In this document: in pieces, positions 48,495 through 58,746 of the stretch | Layout: every line of letters starts with the position of its first letter | Position numbering within the stretch: the stretch's first letter is position 1 | Program-made: the position numbers and the translations under genes | DNA from: Tetrapyrgos nigripes | Lineage: Eukaryota; Basidiomycota; Agaricomycetes; Agaricales; Campanellaceae | Length of the DNA: 64,000 nt | Direction of reading: 5' to 3' | NCBI GenBank assembly: GCA_013368315.1 | Contig: JAACJM010000028.1 | Location: 1 to 64,000 of the forward strand | The notes under the pieces: model-generated | The model's input: only the letters and a program-made list of their open reading frames with translations | Told to the model about the DNA's origin: nothing | Databases searched by the model: none

Positions 48495-49637
48495 ATGATC
48501 GATCTTGAATTGCAGGATGTGCATGTTCTCGTTACGGGTACGTATTTCTTCTTCGGTAATGCAAAAACTAACCATGGTCAGTGCAGGTGCCAGTGGTGGT
48601 ATCGGTCTGGAAATAGTGCATTTATTTCTAGGTGAGTTACAGCCCCTGAAGAATGTAAAGCTTGAGACAGCCAGCCAACTCACTCATCGAATACAGAGCA
48701 AGGCGCCAAAGTAACAGCCCAATACAACTCCACGTCTGCTACCCTCGAACCCTCACTTCCGAATTTAGTTCCTCCTCAATCCAAGTTCTCCAAGCTAACC
48801 TCACTTCCGAATCCTCCGTCACCCAGCTCTTCACCTCCGCCATCAAAACATTTGGTCCAGTCCAGGTGGTGGTCAACAACCACGGGGTCTGGCCTAAGCC
48901 AGACGAATCACTCGCCGACATGCCTTTGGATAGATGGAAAAGGACGATTGATACGAATCTAACCTCGACGTTCTTGGTTGTGAGAGAGTATATGAAGAAT
49001 TTGAAAAAAGAAGGAATAACGGAGGAGCAAAAGGATAAAGCAGCTTTTGTCTTTATTACATCGAGTGCAGCGAAGTTTGGTGAGGCGTTTCATGCAGATT
49101 ATGCGTCATCGAAGAGTGGTGCGTTTTCTCTCCGAGTGCTTCTTTGGTTTTCTCTTTCTGTGTCTGACCTCGGAGTGTGTTGCAGCTTTCTCTGGATTGA
49201 TGCTCTCGATGAAGAATGAAATTGTCAAAATAGCGCCGCGAGGGAGAGTGAATATTGTTTCTCCTGGATGGATCAAGACTCAGAAAAAAGCAGAAGATTT
49301 CAAGAAGGATCCTACGGTTGTCTATCCGGCCCTCGCTACGTGCGTTGTATTATGATTTGGTTTTCGTTGACAACAGGTCCTTATCACTTCAAATTTGTAG
49401 CATGCCTCTCAAAAAAGTCGGCCTACCCTATGACATCGCCACGCAAGTCGTTTTTCTTTCGTCAAACAAGGTGTCGGGGCACGTTACGGGGGAAATTGTC
49501 ACCGTGAATGGGGGAATGGAAGGTGTGTGTCCACTGTGCCCTGTCTGCGTGCACACCATCTAAACCCGTTGTAAACGATGCTTTGTCTAGGTCGGCTGCT
49601 GAACTCGAGAGACGATATAGATTTTGAACGAATCTAG
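48495..49637 (+). pseudogene. Short-chain dehydrogenase/reductase with apparent frameshift
   Basis: Six exons: 48495-48537, 48587-48631, 48697-49118, 49186-49339, 49401-49522 and 49591-49637. The family is clear: cofactor motif TGASGGIG, NNHG (catalytic Asn region), Ser in FITSSAAKFG, the catalytic pair YASSK, PGWIKT and a GxVTGEIVTVNGGM end. It would reduce or oxidise a small carbonyl/alcohol with NAD(P)H; the substrate is unknown. The summed exons are one base short of a frame. Reading through VTAQYNSTSATLEP the frame must change at about 48757 to reach SEFSSSSIQVLQANLT. An unusual 35-nt intron (48734-48768) could restore the frame at the cost of about 12 residues, so inactivation is likely but not certain. 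Confidence 0.75.
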
Positions 49638-50010
49638 AGGACGTGTATCAGCGGTGTGATGTCAACTGTCAACTACGGATGTGGATTGTCGGAAGTGAAT
49701 CCTATGGAATAATCACTAGCACCGTGTATCTTCTAAGTTATGCTCCGCGGGAGGAATGAACAGTCGTGCAGGGCGATGAATGTTGTTTCCATAATGTTTC
49801 ACAAAAGAAACACATTTTCATCAGGCTGTTCCACCAAATATTGTGGATAATCTTTCCTTAGTTGTAGGCTAACAGCAGGTGCCAAGTACGAACGAGCAAC
49901 TATAAATGTCCTGTATATCCAGGACCGTAATAATACTGGCACGTGGGCCAGTCCCAAACAAATCTCAATCACTACTATACTCCTCACCGCCAACTTTGCT
50001 TTTGCAGGAC

Positions 50011-50783
50011 TCAAGGAACAAGTATAATATCCCACTTGTACCCAGTTCTAGGACGCGTATGCGAGTCACCGCAATGCACCAAGCTGACGAGGTTCTTGAA
50101 ACCAGCCACTGGGCACAGGGAATCGACTTCAGGCATAGTCAAAACACAACCGTGATTAGCAGAAAAGTCTGATGCACAAGTGTCGCATTCGATGGAGAAG
50201 ATGGACTGGTTGGAACCATAACCTGTAGCCGGGTCGATACATTTGCCGGTGGTGAGAGCAGTGGGATGGGTCAACTCCTGAGCGTCTGAGGAAGGAGCGA
50301 GGGCGCAGGAGTCGAGGAGGGGGAATTGGGCAGAGCTGAGAATGAGACATGGGTTAGCCCAATCAGGACGTTTGAAAGCAGAAGTTATTTCGTGATACGC
50401 ACGAGAATGTCCAGTCTGGGCTCGAACCGTTAGGGGGCCAGACGGCCCAGGTTACAGCTGGTTCAGTAAGGTTGGTGATTGCAAGTGGGACCTATGAATT
50501 TGATTTATTTTTTTTCCTCAGTTGGCCTTCAATGTATACCGCATATTCGTACTACCACTCACCAATTCGACTTGCGCTGGTGATGAACTATACTGCCAGC
50601 CGAGAGAAGCTAAGAAGGATGGTTGCTTGTCGTTAATGTTACAGTCGACAGAGTAGAGGCAGACATACGGTTGTCAGACAGCAGAACATTATAAGAACCG
50701 CTTACGAATCCAGGCTTGCATGTAGGAGCCACGGGTGTAGCAGAGGCAAAAGCAGCTAGAACCAAAGTGACGATAGCAAGCAT
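50011..50783 (-). CDS. Secreted Cys-rich protein, unrelated to its neighbours
   Basis: Four exons (minus): 50783-50706, 50592-50563, 50491-50403 and 50335-50011; 173 residues in frame. A signal peptide (MLAIVTLVLAAFASA) leads into a protein with several cysteines in its C-terminal half (DSCALAP, GKCIDPATGYG, IECDTCASDF, HGCVLT, SLCPVAGF, HCGDSH). The first half is a beta-rich-looking segment with N-glycosylation sequons (TNLTEP, PNGSSP). No known domain. It lies between the two paralogous secreted-protein genes but has no sequence in common with them. Confidence 0.75.
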
Positions 50784-50946
50784 GATGGTGTTGAAGTCCT
50801 AGTCCTGACTATCCTACATTTTAAACAGACTGAGAGAATGGAGATCATTATCAGTGAATTATAATAGGATGTGCAGGTGAAGCATGTGCCCGACCAGGCA
50901 CCTCAAGGCTAAATTAGGCCGCAAGCCGTAAGTTCGCAACTTCTAG

Positions 50947-51087
50947 CACGTCAAAAAGACAAAAATATCCGCTCGACGGAAAAGTGAACTGAAAGACAAG
51001 CATTATACTGATATGTGATGTATCAGTACAACACTTGTCTATTAGTTCAGTTTTCCGTCGAGCGGATATTTTTGTCTTTTCGGCGTG
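50947..51087. repeat. Long imperfect hairpin (54-bp arms)
   Basis: Left arm 50947-51000 and right arm 51034-51087 are inverted copies matching at about 47 of 54 positions, with a core of about 24 identical bases around ATATCCGCTCGACGGAAAA. The 33-bp loop itself contains the inner palindrome TACTGATA/TATCAGTA. TAGGCCGC occurs just outside on both sides, possibly a flanking duplication. This may be a small foldback element or an extruded structure. Confidence 0.85.
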
Positions 51088-51187
51088 TAGGCCGCTAACG
51101 CATGCGCAGACCTGATGCATACGGAAGCTAGGTCGCCCAGGATGGAGTATTTTTGGAGGAATAGTGCTTTGTACCGGTCTGAAAAAG

Positions 51188-51480
51188 GTCCACTCAATTA
51201 TTCCGTCACTCGGCTCTGAGTGTACTCCATTTAGATAGTCAACCGGTAGACTACAACGATTTTTTAAATCGACAAAAGTCTCAATCTTTAAGGTGGCCAG
51301 CAAGACCATAAGACAATTCTGGCTACAGCCTGTGTCCCAGCATACTCACAATTATACTCAAAGGCAACTCAAAGGTCAGACAACCCTTCACTGACATCAC
51401 TATTCAGAGCCGAGTGATATCTCCGACTAGCCGACGAATTATTTTCGAAAAGTGCAGCGATGGAATAATTGAGTGGACCT
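51188..51480. repeat. Interrupted inverted repeat
   Basis: GGTCCACTCAATTATTCC (51188-51205) and the following CACTCGGCTCTGA match inverted copies at 51463-51480 and 51404-51416. In the right arm the two blocks are separated by about 46 extra bases. No coding sequence is seen in 51088-51872. Confidence 0.75.
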
Positions 51481-51872
51481 ATTTTGAATTTGAAGGGCCC
51501 GAGAAGGTGGAGGCAGCACATTCGTACACCAATGGGACTGCAAGGCCACCGTTCGCTTTGGCCTCTGACATGTACTGTCACAGTTGAGCTGATTTAGCGT
51601 ACTGGCCAAGTACGTGCCTCCGACTTCTGAAGAAGGGTATAAAAAATTAATTATCCCCATATATATAACTAGCAGGTAACGATTGTGTATGAGCAATAAT
51701 AAGTAAGCGACGAAGAGAGTGTGAAGTTCCCGAACAGCGTGAATATGTAACGATTTTCAAAGTCCACAAAATCAGACCACGTCTCTGAGATCAATGTCGA
51801 TGTAGCCGTTAACCTTTTTTCAACCGGAGTAGTGTAACCAATCGCTACACGTAGCACCTAAGCTCGAAGAGC

Positions 51873-52725
51873 TTAAGACTGAGAGAAGTGCAACCAGTCG
51901 TTCAAGTTGAGGTAGGGGACGGTCTCTCCAGTGGCGGTCCACTGCTCAAGAGGAGTCCACCAGTGGTCGATCACATCGTTGGCTTGGGGCCAGTCACCGT
52001 CGGCAACGTTGATTTCGGACATGGAGCTGAAGACCATATCGATAAAGTTTTGGCTGGGAGCGGAATGAACAAGGAGTCAGGAAATTTAATGAGTAGCATG
52101 CCAAAGTTATTACTGCTCACCGAGTCATAGGACAGGATCCTCCAGCGTTGAAAGCGCACTGCCCGACCATACCTGCCCAGACCTAGTGGAATGAAAATTT
52201 GACATGAAATTAAGCGGCATTCCCAAGCTTGGAGTGGTTATAGCAAATACTTACATTGAAGTTGAGACTGGGCGCTGGGGTTGTACTGACGGCCAAGTTG
52301 CCGGCGGCGACCTCCGAGCAATTTTTGAGTTCAAGGAGGTTGCTGGTACCATCGCAGCTACACAGAATGAAGAACACACTCAGATAACATGGCAGAATCG
52401 CAAAGCAGGAGATACTCACAAAGCGGCAGCAACACAGTGCTTATTGGCCCAGATGTCAGCAGAGCCCTGAGAACTGCTCACGCAGTTATCGACGAGTCTC
52501 TGGCAACCTGAAAGAAGTCATGTAAGGTAAGTGAGTCTGTGAGAGGTAAGAGGAGGACGCTCATGTCAACGAACCCGAATTGAAGAAACCATTGCGGTTT
52601 GCGCGGGCATCCTGTGCAGCTTGGCACTGGAAGTGCCGTTCTTCGCCGGGGCCTCCTGCAGGGGTAGGTACAGCAGAGGCAAAGGCAGCAATGGAGAGAG
52701 TGATGAGAGCTGTGGAGAATTTCAT
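51873..52725 (-). CDS. Small secreted protein, paralogue B
   Basis: Five exons (minus): 52725-52575, 52507-52420, 52357-52255, 52182-52121 and 52053-51873; 194 residues in frame. Signal peptide MKFSTALITLSIAAFASA, then the same layout as paralogue A: a RNGFFNSGC N-terminal part, CQRLVDNC, KHCVAAALCDGT, GQCAFNAGGSCPMTRQNF and the C-terminus PYLNLNDWLHFSQS. Intron positions are the same, and exon 5 has the same length (181 nt) in both copies, so the two arose by gene duplication. Residue identity is highest in exons 4-5. The function is unknown. Confidence 0.85.
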
Positions 52726-52807
52726 GGCGGCGACTGAGACTCGGAGAAGTAACGTTGGAAGAGCGTTAGAACTGAGGGAGTGGTTGTCAGGATGCCGATT
52801 AGGATTC

Positions 52808-52825
52808 CAAAGCCAGGTATTTATA
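52808..52825 (-). promoter_or_regulatory. TATA-containing promoter block of paralogue B
   Basis: The same 18-base block as at 47289-47306, at the same distance (about 83-100 bp) from the start codon. Surrounding sequence differs, so the block is the conserved part. Confidence 0.75.
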
Positions 52826-53321
52826 CCTGCCTGAGTCTTTATTGCTATGCTTGAACACCTCAGAGCACTCAGGCTGTGATTGTGGACGAGCATTACAGCG
52901 GGCTACAAACCTATCAATTGCTTACCCTGAGTTTTCTTGCTTCTGTATTTTTTCACGGCCAAACCGGGTATCACAGGAGACCTCAAGAGCCACTTGTGTG
53001 AGTCTGCACAATGTGCAATCGGTTACAAGGCCGTTAAGAAGCTCATCAAGTTACATCAACTCACCTCGAGCGCCCAGGTAGGCAAGCAACTTCCATTCAC
53101 GGCTTCGGGGACCGATGGTAAATACACGGCCAGCCAATCCCTTTGTTTCAGACTCACGACAGTGAGCAGCATGGATCCGGTTGGAAGTGCATGCAGTGAG
53201 GATAAGTCGTGCATATAGAAGTCTGACAATACTTGTCCGGAGGAGGTAACAGCGATGCAACTTGAATGAAGTGATTTGTGTTGTAGTACGTGATGACAAA
53301 CCTGTTACCGTCCTCCATGCG

Positions 53322-56300
53322 ATGGAAAAGTTCGCGACACTAGAGCCTCTACGCCTCTATACGGCCTCCTCTTCCTCCTCCACCCCCAAGAAGCAAATCC
53401 CAAAACCAGTCCAACTAGTCGGACGTCTCCCAGCAGACCTTCACCTACTCATCCTCTCGTATCTCCCCATTCCCGACTTTCCCGCCTATAGTCGATGTTC
53501 ACGAGCCGCAGCAGCATTATCCGAATCCGAAAAGGTCTGGGAAGCCAGATGGAAAGCTCTTGATGTCGAAAAACACCAACTTGGATCGGTACTGGATGAT
53601 TTAGAGCAACACAACAGGGAACAAGCCGGTGCTTCTCGCAGTGCGGTACCACCAACTATATCTGTCGATGATGACTTTGGCGACTTTGCATCTGGCGACG
53701 TCCTAAGTAGCGCTCCATCAAACGATGAAATGGGAGATTTCGTAGGAGCGTTTGATAATGTCACTATATCACCCATGACAGCGACGAGCAAAGGTAAAGC
53801 TACCACTTTTAGAGGGATGTTCATTCGGGCACATAATCTCCTCAAACAATTCACCAAGATCCTCGAATCTCCACCTCATGTCATTCTAAACGACCTTGCG
53901 TCGGCCGTTACACCCTCTATTCGTTCCGAAGCACTCGCATTACGTCTCCTCTCCTCATATCTTTCCATTCACGTCCAGCCTTTACTCAAATGGCGAACGC
54001 TTTATTCATCCCTACGGTCTGCAATGGACAGATTCGACGCAAACTCATTAACAACCTTTGACCAAGCCGATTCCAAAGCAGACGAAACTGGAATGAGAGA
54101 AGCTGCTGAATCAAGTTGGCTCGTTTGGGATGGTAATGGAGATTGGGAGATGGGTAAAGTGTGGGCGGAAAAGCGAGAGATATTCTATGAGCAGAATTGG
54201 GATCCTATGGATAACTTTACGTGTGTTCATTCTCACCCAAGTTTGCTCTTCAAGATGAGTTATATTAACTAGGTCTTTGCTAGGAAGGACGGACGTGGAC
54301 TAGATTTCGATGCGATGCACAACTTCATGGATATCATTCTTACCGCAATAAAGGAACATGGGTCCAGAGCTGCACGCGTATTTCCAAAGGATTCTGGCGT
54401 GTTACTGTTCTTCGCTGACAGGGTTGCTACGGAAGTTGTGAGTAGTTCCTCATCATGATGGAATTCTTTTTGTACTGATTGTTCTGACCAGGCTGGCGAA
54501 TACATCACATCACTCCTGACTCGAGCTCGAGAGATTTCCCCCACCATCTTTTTACAAGCCTCTGCGGCGACGTTTAGGGAAGTATGGAGTATGTTCGACG
54601 CGATCTTAGATGCTTCCAAATTGGATGGAGGCGAGTCAGTAGTGACTAGGACGCAGGCTGAGGATGTTGTGTGAGTGTCCTGTCTTCTCATACTTTCTAT
54701 CGTATTGAGTTTAATCCTCCATACTAGGTACCGAATGTTCGAAGTCAACATGGACGAGTACCTAGACGAGGAAGTAGAGAATGTGAAACGAGCATTCGAG
54801 GCCATATGTAAGGGTTGGGATCGTCAGGTATGGCTGTATAAAAGAGCACTTTCCACTCTTACTGATACTGATACATCTCTTGCTTTCCCAGTCTGAAGCT
54901 CAATCCCTCGCATCCGCTGAACGCACTCGATTCCTCACCTCTCAAAATCCCGCTCAAGTCAAGAGAAACGTCTTGGCTTCATTCACAGACGTTTTACTCC
55001 TTCCCGTCACCATTGTCCCTCGCACAGTCAACGCCGTAGGAGGAGCTCTAGTCACCGGAGTTGTCACCGGAGGCACAGCTGCTGTCCAAGGCATCGCAAT
55101 GCTCAATCCAGCTAGATGGACGGGAACCACGGGTGGACAAGAGGAATGGAAAGAATATGAGAGTAAAGGATATCAGGCTTATGGATTGGATGATAGCGAC
55201 GAGAAAAAATCCACAAAGGCAAAGAAGACTAATGGGGTTGGGACGGCGGCGGCGGTTTTGGGAGGTGATGGCGAAATGGTGTTTGAGATTGGCGAGGATG
55301 AGGATGAAGAGGAGGAGGGTGGTTTTGTTGGGGGCGATGAGTTGAATGAGAAGAATGCGTGGGGAAACCATGATGTTGCGGGTTATGGAAATGGAGGTGG
55401 AAATGGAACTAAGACATCTAGTACGACACGGTGTGGGTGCAGCTTTGAGCTTTGTGACAGTATACTCACTTTTTTTGTGTAGCATCTGTAGCTTCGTCAA
55501 TCTCTCAACTAGACGTAAAAAGTCCGACAGCGTCTTCGATAACATCTGCCAACAGTGTCAATAGTACGAAATCCGTACCCACACCTCTCCCGTCATCAGC
55601 TGCAAGTACTTTGGATAAGATGGATTTATTGCTTTCTTTAGATATTGCGCTTGAGCTTATACACACCTCCCGCGAGTCTCTGAAGAGGGTAGAGACGTTT
55701 GGTAGTTATCCCGGACATTATGGGTTCAGAGTCAGAGATACGATAGAGGAGCTTTTTGTGTTGATGCTGAGGGTGTTGAGTGAAGGACATGTTGTTAAGG
55801 GATTCAAGGAGTGAGTTCTGCTTTCGTTTCAGCGTACTTTGTCATTGCAGACCTCACTAACAAGACACGGTGTCATGTAGGGCCACTGAGCGAATGACAT
55901 TGTATAAACCAGCTGAACATGAAGAAATGACCAGTGTGGCTCCATTGCTACAGTTCTTTGAGCTTGTGCATATTGGAGATATGATTCAGAGCATGGTTCA
56001 GGTGTATTTCGATAAGGAGATGGTAAGTGAATCTAAACTGCTAAATCAAGTTGAGGTTTCTGACCACAACTCAAGGCTCATCACATCGACAAAACCGATT
56101 TCCTCAACTCTGTCGTTCGCGAGAAAAAGCGGTTTGAGAATGCGTTAGATGATTCGGTCGCTGCTGGCCTCAATGCTGGTACTGATTTGCTGATGAACCA
56201 AGTCGACCATATTATCCAGCGATTGACGAAACCAAGGGAATATTATCCGCCAGAAAATGTGGATATGGAGCTGGGACCGACAGAGGGATGTAAAGAGGCT

Positions 56301-56912
56301 ATTCGTTGTTTGGAGGTACATTGCAAGTTGTTGAAGGGGAGTACAAGTAAAGAGGTGTTGGAGGTGTTTCATCAGGAAGTTGGGATTAGGTTGATTGCGT
56401 GAGTTATAGCGTCCCTTCATGCGTCCTCACTGCCTTTTTGTCGGCTCTATGCTGATCTGTCTATTCAAACCAAACGCTAACCTCGCGTTTCTGCAGAATC
56501 CTCCAAAAACATATCAAACGCCAAATCATCTCTCTCAAAGGAGGTTTTCAGATCATCGCAGATCTGAACGCGTACCATGCGTTTATAGTCTCGCTGAGGG
56601 TTCCCCAGATTGCTACTGAGTTTAGCCATCTGAAGATGTTGGGGCATGTATACGTCGTTGAGGATGCGAAGGATTTGGCCCAGATTGTGAGGGACGTGAC
56701 AAGATATGGAGGGGCTTATAGACCGGAGGTGGGTTTTCATTCAACTTCCTCCCTTTTCGCTGTTACGGAAACTGACCGCGTCTTCGTGTTTTCGTATACT
56801 TCAGGATATCTACGAGTTCATTCAGAGAAGGTCGGACTGGAAGAAGATTGAGAAGACGGTGGACAAGACAATGTATAATCTGAGCTTTAAGGAGGATTGT
56901 ATTATCTGCTAA
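53322..56912 (+). CDS. RCY1: Recyclin-1 (Rcy1/Pof6), F-box and Sec10-like protein
   Basis: Ten exons: 53322-54220, 54284-54437, 54492-54670, 54728-54827, 54892-55420, 55483-55810, 55881-56022, 56076-56398, 56497-56728 and 56805-56912; 997 residues in frame. The F-box lies at residues 35-70 (LPADLHLLILSYLPIPDFPAYSR... split over the motif) with an adjacent WEARWK segment. The rest is the long Sec10-like helical region of recyclins (FREVWSMFDAILDAS, ARTVNAVGGA-like PRTVNAVGGALVTG, KMDLLLSLDIALELIH, MLGHVYVVEDAKDLAQ). The last four residues CIIC look like a CaaX prenylation box, as is known for yeast Rcy1. It acts in endocytic recycling and SNARE traffic. An acidic Gly-rich insert (residues about 590-660) is lineage-specific. 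597 bp separate it from the divergent secreted gene. Confidence 0.9.
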
Positions 56913-57031
56913 TTGGATTCGGAGGATTTTGACCGAAACATGTACATATGTGGTGCGCTCAGCTTTAGCCCAAGACAACTGCGCGGCCGAGCCACAATAC
57001 CTGCGTGAAGTGGATCTCGGTGAGGTCGTAT

Positions 57032-57652
57032 TAGGGCTACGCACCGTACAGTATTATTGGGTCCATACTGGTACGGTGTAACCGTCCCCGTAATCATACG
57101 GGTTGGTTCTGAGCTTTGTACGTTACGGGTACGGGGGTACGGCAGTATTTTACGGGATACTGGGTCTTCTAGGTACAAAATGTCGAGAGACAGTCATTTT
57201 TTGATGTGTATTCGTATAGATTTGGTCATTCAAGAATTTATAAATCCAACATAACTCGTGCATTGCTCATCTAAGTGGTTTTCGTGGTGAAATACTGTAG
57301 TTGGGATATGGTCAAATGCCCCATAATGTCCTTATTGTGCGGATTTTCGCTCAAACATAATATCCAGGTATAAAATCGGAAGGATATAATCACTATTACA
57401 ATTTTTTAGACTACAGAGAACATATCAAAGGCGAGAAATTCAGCAGAATATCGTAGCCGAGGTCTGGCCGACCCGTACACCGTAGAAACCCGTAAGACGG
57501 GCGTAAAGGATACGGTCATGTACGGGCTACACCCGTACCGTGCAAACCTGTATTTTTCTTCCCAAAATGTCCCATACGATACGGGGTCGTATTTCTATGT
57601 AACGGTACCCGTATAAGTAACCGTATGGTTACTGGGACAGTGCGTAATCCTA
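57032..57652. mobile_element. hAT-like MITE, 621 bp
   Basis: The ends TAGGGCTACGCACCGT and, inverted, TAGGATTACGCACTGT match at 13 of 16 positions. The element is flanked by a perfect 8-bp duplication GGTCGTAT (57024-57031 and 57653-57660), the size made by hAT transposases. The interior has many inverted and direct copies of TACGGG/CCCGTA, especially in the outer 150 bp, and no ORF. It is thus a non-autonomous element; the short flanks (56913-57023, 57661-57891) hold no gene. Confidence 0.85.
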
Positions 57653-57891
57653 GGTCGTATATCTGTGAGACATTCTCTGTGAACCTGTCGCAGACTCAAG
57701 CTCCCACGTAAGGTTTGTCTTTGGTAGTTGTCTGCACATTCGACGGCGTAAACAGCAAGTAAGGACGATTTGCATGATTATCAGAACCTTCTCAAGAGGT
57801 GACTGCGCAACGCGGCACCTACGTCATTGCCCGTCCCAGTATATAAACCTCACTGTTCTCCACCTACGCAACTTCTTCATCTACACACAAC

Positions 57892-58201
57892 ATGACGAGC
57901 CCCAAAGAATCCTACGCTCTTCCCTCTCTTCCTCCAGCTGCTCACCATTCAACAGCAAAAGCCAAACAAACTCCCGTCATTAATGAGCAGCCTCCAGCTT
58001 CGTCTGGAATGGTTATTGGAGGATCCCACACTCAGAATCGCGAACAGAGCGGAGAAGATGGGCCAATGAGATTGAGAGGAGGATGTTTCCCATTACCGGT
58101 ACGTTCCACTTCTTCGAATCGTGCACCTGCAATGAACTGACAGTTGTGTATGATAGGGCGGTGGTGTCTGCTATTGCATACCTATACCTTGCTGCTGTTG
58201 A
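57892..58201 (+). CDS. Small protein with Cys-rich C-terminus, 83 aa
   Basis: Two exons, 57892-58098 and 58157-58201, with a 58-nt intron, give 83 residues. The N-terminal part is polar and probably disordered (SYALPSLPPAAHHS, QPPASSGMVIGG). The end is RLRGGCFPLPGGGVCYCIPIPCCC, split by the intron after FPLP, with six cysteines in the last 20 residues. A cluster like this could be palmitoylated for membrane attachment or bind metal; both are guesses. No signal peptide or helix. The spliced frame ending in CCC-stop is convincing because the two halves make one motif. Confidence 0.65.
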
Positions 58202-58746
58202 TGTGCTCCCATGCCCTTACGACGATCGCGACGAGACGAATGGAGAGCATCACATTCCCTTCGATTCGCCTTAATATGTACATCATGATCACTCTGTTAA
58301 ATATTCACGAACGGATAATCAGACCGATGGACACTCGTCAAGCCATATAACCGGACACTGCTTCGCTAATACTTGCTTGTAATATTGTACTTAGTTTCAT
58401 ACAACTGCTATGATGACGGCTAGTCGCGTTTTGGTATTTCCTGCTTTCGTCGTCGTCGCTTTTCTCAACGCGTCGATCTTCGCCTCTTTTCTGCTTCTTT
58501 GATCAAGGATGAAGGAGGATTTGCGCATAGTACGCTTCCGGTTTACCGGCCGACTTTGAAAATTTGAAATTGAATTGAAGGATCTTTTGAAAACAGTTTG
58601 TCACACCGTGTTATGAGACGAAAAGATTTTCCGGACTGCGTACTGGTACAGCTGGTACAACGGTATGATACATGGCGTAAAGTAATAAATAATCCATTCA
58701 ACAAGCTTCGAGAGGATCAATCTAACAGATACCTTAATTACAAGGA
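58202..58746. other. Intergenic, no gene seen
   Basis: Convergent 3' regions; no coding signal. Confidence 0.55.

Noticed and set aside
55048..55545. Minus-strand ORF inside RCY1
   Set aside because: Antisense to a confirmed coding exon with low-complexity composition.
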